DNA of 11,082 nucleotides. Origin: Candidatus Cloacimonadota bacterium (GTDB lineage Bacteria > Hydrothermota > E44-bin80). Below are positions 7,392 to 11,082 of this stretch, piece after piece. The translations under genes were made by a program, and so were the position numbers. Location of the stretch: positions 1 through 11,082 of the forward strand of contig SOKD01000389.1 of assembly GCA_004376305.1 (NCBI GenBank), in the 5' to 3' direction. Numbering within the stretch: position 1 is the first letter of the stretch; every line of letters starts with the position of its first letter. The notes beneath the pieces are model-generated. The model was not told where the DNA came from, ran no database searches, and worked only from the letters and a program-made list of their open reading frames with translations.

Positions 7392-8243
7392 ATGATGATC
7401 TTTATTCAGTTTTTATCTAAGTTACTGCTTCTGCCCTATCTCGTTATGTCACCACTTTTTCTAACAACTTCAACTATTGATTTTGGTTTTGAAAAGTCGA
7501 TTGGTCTCATTGAAGTCAGAGGTATAATAAACGAGGAAGTTCGGAAGGAAACGGTGAAAAATCTTTCAAAATTCAGGAGAACCAAAAACATCCGCGCCAT
7601 CGTCCTTCGCATTGAGAGTCCTGGAGGTGGGGTTTCAGCCTCCCAGGAAATTTACAATGAAATAAAGAGGGTACGAAACGCGGGAAAACCGATCTATGCT
7701 TCAATGGGAAGCATCGCAGCTTCGGGTGGCTACTATATTGCTGTCCCCTGCGACAAAATCTTTGCCAATCCCGGTACAGATACAGGCTCAATTGGTCTCA
7801 TAATGGAAATTCCCAATGTGGAGAAATTACTCAAAAAGGTCGGTATTGACTTTATGGTCATCAAGTCAGAGGAACACAAGGATATTGGCTCGCCATTCAG
7901 AGAAATGTCAAAAAAGGAAGAGGAGCTTCTCAAGGCTGTCATTGATGATATCTATCAACAGTTTATTGATGCAATCGTACAGAATCGCGGATTAGAAAAA
8001 GAGGAAGTCCTCAAAATTGCCGATGGAAGGATCTTGACCGGCAGGCAGGCAGTTGAGGTGGGGCTTGTTGATGAACTGGGAGACCTGCAGGATGCAATTA
8101 CTGCAGCAGTAGAAGCTGCTGGCATAAAAGGCAGACCAAAAATTACCAGGCCAAAAAAGAAAAAACCGACACTCATGGAACTTCTTGGGATATCATCTTT
8201 TCTCCAGGAGTATGTTACAACGATAAGGCTACAATATCGTTAA
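7392..8243 (+). CDS. sppA: Signal peptide peptidase SppA, short form (family S49)
   Basis: A 283-residue membrane-anchored serine protease that degrades signal-peptide remnants and other membrane-inserted peptides. An N-terminal hydrophobic segment (residues ~7-27) is a likely membrane anchor, with the protease domain outside the cytoplasm. Seen: GLIEVRGII, the RIESPGGGVSASQEIY motif (oxyanion region), and GSIAASGGYYIA with nucleophile S111. The base is most likely K163 in HKDIGSP, 52 residues later, the same spacing as the Ser147/Lys199 dyad of Bacillus SppA. ADGRILTGRQAVEVGLVDELG near the C-terminus is also typical. The size fits the single-domain form rather than the ~600-residue E. coli type. 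Two ATGs in tandem (7392 and 7395) follow GGAGG (7383-7387); 7392 has the 4-nt spacing used by neighbouring genes, but 7395 is equally possible. The gene starts 43 nt after the cyclase gene. Confidence 0.94.
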   Translation: MMIFIQFLSKLLLLPYLVMSPLFLTTSTIDFGFEKSIGLIEVRGIINEEVRKETVKNLSKFRRTKNIRAIVLRIESPGGGVSASQEIYNEIKRVRNAGKPIYASMGSIAASGGYYIAVPCDKIFANPGTDTGSIGLIMEIPNVEKLLKKVGIDFMVIKSEEHKDIGSPFREMSKKEEELLKAVIDDIYQQFIDAIVQNRGLEKEEVLKIADGRILTGRQAVEVGLVDELGDLQDAITAAVEAAGIKGRPKITRPKKKKPTLMELLGISSFLQEYVTTIRLQYR

Positions 8244-8274
8244 CAACACCAGTCGCTGCGCTGCGTAACGGAAA

Positions 8275-9183
8275 TTGAAAAACACACTCTCATTTTTTCT
8301 TTTTCTGCCAATAGTACTGCTCTTGACCGCATTGTCAGCGGAAGAGAATCTCTCCGTTTCATACATTCTCGTTGATTTCGAGCAAGGCAGCGTTATCGAT
8401 AGAAAGGACAATGCAGGGTTTCTTGAACAACCGTTTCCACCAGGTTCCCTTATAAAACTTTTCAGTACTTATGCATACTTAAGAGACGGAGGCGATTCTT
8501 ATAAAGTCCTTCTCTGTCCCGAGACATCAATAGGGTCCTCAATTCCTCCAGGATGTTGGTACAGACCGGGACACGGATACATGGATCTCATTGGGGCAAT
8601 CGCGAATTCCTGTGATACCTATTTCTCAAAATTTTTTACGCTCAAAAGATTCACATTGCTGGTAAATGTTCTCAACCAGTATCAGTTAATAACAGGCAGT
8701 GACTTTGAAACCTTATTGGCTCTCTCCAGCGCTCAAAAACGGGAAACCTGGATTGGCATCGGGAAACACTTGCGAATTCGACCAGTTGACCTTTTCTTTG
8801 CCATTTACTCCATTGTTGGTAATGGAAGTATCTATGAAAGAAGTGATTCCTATTTGATATTCGAGAGAAAAATGAAAACAGGCAGTAATTTTGTTCGAGT
8901 CATCAGAGAAGGTATGAGGGAAGGAAGCCTGACAGGAACAACAAAAACTGTCCAGGAGATAATCGGTATGAAAAAGGTTTTCTGCAAAACAGGAACAGCG
9001 ACCTACTTTTTTATTGAAGAAGACTATCGCAAAACCCACGGATATTTCATCGGGTTCTGCCCGTACCCGGAACCTCAATGGGGAATTCTTGTGTTTCTCC
9101 TCAACGGTGATGGCAAAGCAGCAGCCAAAATTGGAGCCACTATCCTGAAAGATTTACTGAAGCAAGAAGAAAATGGTTATTAA
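8275..9183 (+). CDS. Minimal secreted penicillin-binding transpeptidase-domain protein
   Basis: A 302-residue serine acyltransferase of the penicillin-binding protein/beta-lactamase superfamily, expected to act on peptidoglycan peptides in the periplasm. All three active-site motifs are present: S58-L-I-K61 (PPGSLIKLF), S112-C-D114 (the SxD variant seen in PBP2-type enzymes, ANSCDTYF), and K238-T-G240 (CKTGTAT). A signal peptide is visible (residues 1-21, cleavage likely after ALSA at 19-22). It lacks the N-terminal dimerisation or glycosyltransferase domains of class A and B PBPs, and the SxD-KTG spacing (126 residues) is compact. The start is TTG: an in-frame TAA at 8266-8268 leaves no upstream option, and the next in-frame ATG (8578, residue 102) would remove the signal peptide and the nucleophile. 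The RBS is weak (around AACGGA). It could also be a beta-lactam-hydrolysing relative, but its context with SpoIID favours a cell-wall role. Confidence 0.85.
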   Translation: MKNTLSFFLFLPIVLLLTALSAEENLSVSYILVDFEQGSVIDRKDNAGFLEQPFPPGSLIKLFSTYAYLRDGGDSYKVLLCPETSIGSSIPPGCWYRPGHGYMDLIGAIANSCDTYFSKFFTLKRFTLLVNVLNQYQLITGSDFETLLALSSAQKRETWIGIGKHLRIRPVDLFFAIYSIVGNGSIYERSDSYLIFERKMKTGSNFVRVIREGMREGSLTGTTKTVQEIIGMKKVFCKTGTATYFFIEEDYRKTHGYFIGFCPYPEPQWGILVFLLNGDGKAAAKIGATILKDLLKQEENGY

Positions 9184-10234
9184 ATTGCTATGCATAGTTT
9201 CTAATATAACTTTATGCTTTTTATTCTTTATCCTTTACCCTTTATCCTCTGTGCTTTATCCGTTGACACTTGACACTCGTTCCACAATTGATGTTCGTAT
9301 CCTTGAAATATTTCATCCGAAAGAACTTACGGTAACTACATGCTCAGATACATTCTCCATAGCATTGGTTGGTAATAGTCTTCTTGTGAATAGCGCGAAA
9401 AAAACAATGTTCTTCTCAAGGAACGAAACCACTATAGCAATCAAAGACAAAATAAAAAGAACCTACCGGGGAACAATTAAAATCTACGCGCTCATGGCTG
9501 AACTGGTCATTATTAATAGAGTCTCGATTGAGCATTACTGTGCAAGCGTTGTGGGTGCAGAAATGGGAATTGCATCTTTTGAGGCATGGAAGGCTCAGGC
9601 TATTGTATCACGAACATACCTTTTTGGAAATCTAAAACGCCATAATCAGTATGACTTCTGTGATTTAACTCATTGTCAGGTATACAAGGGACGGGAAAGC
9701 GAAACAGATACAGCAAAAAATGCTGTCGAAGAAACTGAAGGAATGTTCATCTGGGATGGAAACAAATTAGCAGAAGTTTATTATCATTCAACATGCGGAG
9801 GAAAAACAGCAAACTCCTCATCTATATTTAAAGAAGCGAATGAATCCCTTATCAGTGTTTCTGATTCCAATTACTGCGAAGATTCTCCCCATTACCGGTG
9901 GGAATGGAATCTTTCGTATGCAGATGCGCCATTTAAGGAACTCCAGGTCTTGAAAAGAGCGCTTGATGGAAGGGTTACTGAAATAAAAGTGCATGGAGTA
10001 AAAGAGCGCGGGTGGAAATTCAGGATGAGAATTGGACATCAGTTCGGCTGGAATAAACTGCGGAGTTCGTGGTTTTTTGTTGAGAAAAAGGATACCTATT
10101 TCCTTTTTACAGGAAAAGGTCTGGGTCATGGGTTAGGAATGTGTCAGTGGGGCGCAAAGACTATGGCTGCACAGGGCAAAACCTGCGAAGAAATCCTGAA
10201 ACACTACTTTCCCAAATTGCAAGCAAGACAATAA
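9173..10234 (+). CDS. spoIID: SpoIID/LytB-family peptidoglycan enzyme (lytic transglycosylase-like)
   Basis: A 353-residue exported protein of the SpoIID/LytB family; SpoIID of sporulating Firmicutes is a lytic transglycosylase that processes denuded glycan during septal remodelling and engulfment. Seen: a hydrophobic N-terminal signal or anchor (residues 1-31), VVGAEMG with likely catalytic E130, and EAWKAQAIVSRTYL (137-150). A candidate zinc site H157/C163/C168 has spacing close to the His/Cys/Cys site described for C. difficile SpoIID. Also seen are the YYHSTCGGKT segment (203-212) and the signature GKGLGHGLGMCQWGA (314-328). The ATG overlaps the transpeptidase stop by 11 nt with no clear SD (GAAGAA only), so translation is probably coupled. 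No spoIIP, spoIIM or other sporulation gene is visible, so a role in vegetative envelope or division remodelling is more likely than sporulation. Part of the signal-peptide coding region is a tandem heptamer repeat. Confidence 0.92.
   Translation: MVIKLLCIVSNITLCFLFFILYPLSSVLYPLTLDTRSTIDVRILEIFHPKELTVTTCSDTFSIALVGNSLLVNSAKKTMFFSRNETTIAIKDKIKRTYRGTIKIYALMAELVIINRVSIEHYCASVVGAEMGIASFEAWKAQAIVSRTYLFGNLKRHNQYDFCDLTHCQVYKGRESETDTAKNAVEETEGMFIWDGNKLAEVYYHSTCGGKTANSSSIFKEANESLISVSDSNYCEDSPHYRWEWNLSYADAPFKELQVLKRALDGRVTEIKVHGVKERGWKFRMRIGHQFGWNKLRSSWFFVEKKDTYFLFTGKGLGHGLGMCQWGAKTMAAQGKTCEEILKHYFPKLQARQ
9226..9276 (+). repeat. Degenerate heptanucleotide tandem repeat inside the spoIID signal-peptide region
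   Basis: Units of 7 nt run head to tail: CTTTATC, CTTTACC, CTTTATC, CTCTGTG, CTTTATC, then CG, then TTGACAC twice. In the coding frame this gives a 7-residue repetition (LYPLSSV / LYPLTLD, residues 21-34). The rest of the gene has no such periodicity. Confidence 0.75.
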
Positions 10235-10274
10235 GTAACTAAGAGAATAAAATACCCTTTTCCTCTGATATTCT

Positions 10275-10298
10275 AATTACCCAATAACTAAATAACTC
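10275..10298. repeat. Three degenerate 8-bp tandem units in the convergent intergenic spacer
   Basis: AATTACCC, AATAACTA and AATAACTC follow one another between the spoIID stop and the end of the opposite-strand regulator gene. The 68-nt spacer (10235-10302) holds nothing else convincing. A 6-bp AGAATA/TATTCT pairing (10244-10249 with 10269-10274) is too weak to call a terminator. Confidence 0.5.
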
Positions 10299-10302
10299 TC
10301 TT

Positions 10303-11082
10303 TCACTCTTTCTGTCCAATTCTCAGTTCCCTCATCTTCCGGTGAAGGTTTGTCCTTTCAATGCCCAGTTCTTTTGCTGTTTCCGAAACGTTCCCGTCGT
10401 TTTCTCTTAGTCTTTCTTCAATATACAGCTTTTCAAAGCTCTTCTTAGCTTCTTTGAACGGTTGTTGCAATAAGGAAACTTCCTTTTGTTTGCCTTTTCC
10501 CCTCAACAGTGTCTCAACATCTTCAGTGTCAATCAATTCAGCTTCTTTTAATATCAGAAGTCTCTCAACAACATTTCTTAATTCTCTTATATTACCAGGC
10601 CAGTCGTAATCCCTCATCGCATCAGCTGCTTTCTTTGAAAAATCCTTTTGTCCAATCCCGGACTGCGAAATCAATCTCCTCAGAAAATGATCTATCAGTA
10701 AGGGTATGTCTTTCTTTCTCTCCCGTAGTGGCGGAACCGTTATGGGAAAAACATTCAATCTGAAAAAAAGGTCCTCTCGGAAATTTCCTTGCTTTACCTC
10801 TTCTTCTATATCTTTATTCGTTGAAGCAAGTATTCGTACATCAATGCTCAACTGTTTATTGCTTCCGAGAGGTGTTGCTTCACCTGTTTCAATAAGTCGT
10901 AGCACCTTCGCCTGAGTTGCAATATTCATATCACCTATCTCATCAAGCAGTATTGTCCCTCCATTTGCGGATGCAAATTTTCCTATTTTCTTCCCGGCAG
11001 CACCAGTAAATGCTCCTTTTTCATAGCCAAAGAGTTCACTTTCAACAAGTTCATCCGGGATTGCAGCACAATTTACCTTAAT
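10303..11082 (-). CDS. Sigma-54-dependent NtrC-family transcriptional activator, C-terminal part (5' end outside window)
   Basis: The last 259 residues of an enhancer-binding protein that uses ATP hydrolysis to remodel sigma-54 RNA polymerase. The frame is open to the window edge, so a start at the internal Met near 10929 would be wrong. Seen in order: [20 protein letters not shown]; the sigma-54-contacting loop GAFTGA (bases 10999-11016); Walker [31 protein letters not shown], including the conserved arginine region; the [15 protein letters not shown] sensor II helix; and a C-terminal Fis-type helix-turn-helix ([20 protein letters not shown], near 10392-10328). Walker A lies just upstream and is not visible. 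The signal-receiving N-terminal domain is also outside the window, so the stimulus is unknown. The gene is convergent with spoIID, 68 nt away. No good -24/-12 promoter was found in the window to link it to the neighbouring genes. Confidence 0.95.
   Translation of the reverse strand: MKVNCAAIPDELVESELFGYEKGAFTGAAGKKIGKFASANGGTILLDEIGDMNIATQAKVLRLIETGEATPLGSNKQLSIDVRILASTNKDIEEEVKQGNFREDLFFRLNVFPITVPPLRERKKDIPLLIDHFLRRLISQSGIGQKDFSKKAADAMRDYDWPGNIRELRNVVERLLILKEAELIDTEDVETLLRGKGKQKEVSLLQQPFKEAKKSFEKLYIEERLRENDGNVSETAKELGIERTNLHRKMRELRIGQKE

Noticed and set aside
10241..10302. Possible bidirectional terminator between the convergent genes
   Set aside because: Only 6-bp A/T-rich pairings with long loops are found (AGAATA/TATTCT, AAGAGA/TCTCTT) and there is no GC-rich stem followed by a T run.
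10303..10929. Stand-alone 208-aa regulator starting at an internal Met
   Set aside because: The frame continues without a stop to the window edge and encodes the GAFTGA loop and Walker B, so this is the 3' part of a longer gene.

Overview
The window is a gene-dense, moderately AT-rich bacterial chromosome segment with no phage, transposon, tRNA, rRNA or CRISPR signal. It comes from an organism with a split (two-subunit) glycine decarboxylase, a MutL-type ATPase, a cyclase/ATPase/TPR signalling giant, a SpoIID protein outside any visible sporulation locus, and a sigma-54 regulator. Together with heptamer and octamer simple repeats, this points to an uncultured, probably Gram-negative-like anaerobe of a candidate phylum (WOR-3/Stahlbacteria, Cloacimonadota, Zixibacteria and similar groups are plausible). 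The phylum is a guess from gene content; nothing in the window fixes it.

Region 1 (1-3691, + strand) is a metabolic block. It starts with the 3' end of gcvPB (glycine dehydrogenase subunit 2). An uncharacterised 113-aa protein overlaps it by 8 nt. Then come a full-length MutL/GlmL-family ASKHA ATPase and an uncharacterised 372-aa protein with an apparent barrel-sandwich N-terminus and a KOW-like C-terminus. No glutamate mutase S or E subunit is present, so MutL is an orphan here.

Region 2 (3692-7348, + strand) begins with a 138-nt gap holding a reasonable sigma-70-type promoter. It then encodes a 1172-residue protein: class III adenylate cyclase, STAND/AAA ATPase and TPR array.

Region 3 (7392-10234, + strand) is an envelope block: a short SppA-type signal peptide peptidase, a minimal secreted penicillin-binding transpeptidase domain with a TTG start, and a SpoIID-family peptidoglycan enzyme. 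The last two overlap by 11 nt. Tight spacing suggests that the cyclase, sppA, transpeptidase and spoIID genes are co-transcribed. The likely theme is envelope or peptidoglycan remodelling downstream of a nucleotide-signalling protein.

Region 4 (10235-11082) is a 68-nt convergent spacer of simple repeats, followed on the - strand by the 3' part of an NtrC-family sigma-54 activator that runs off the window end.

The most interesting points are the uncharacterised MutL-linked pair of proteins (113 and 372 aa), the stand-alone transpeptidase/SpoIID pair, and a heptanucleotide tandem repeat that forms part of the SpoIID signal sequence. No unmistakably new system could be proven from the sequence alone.
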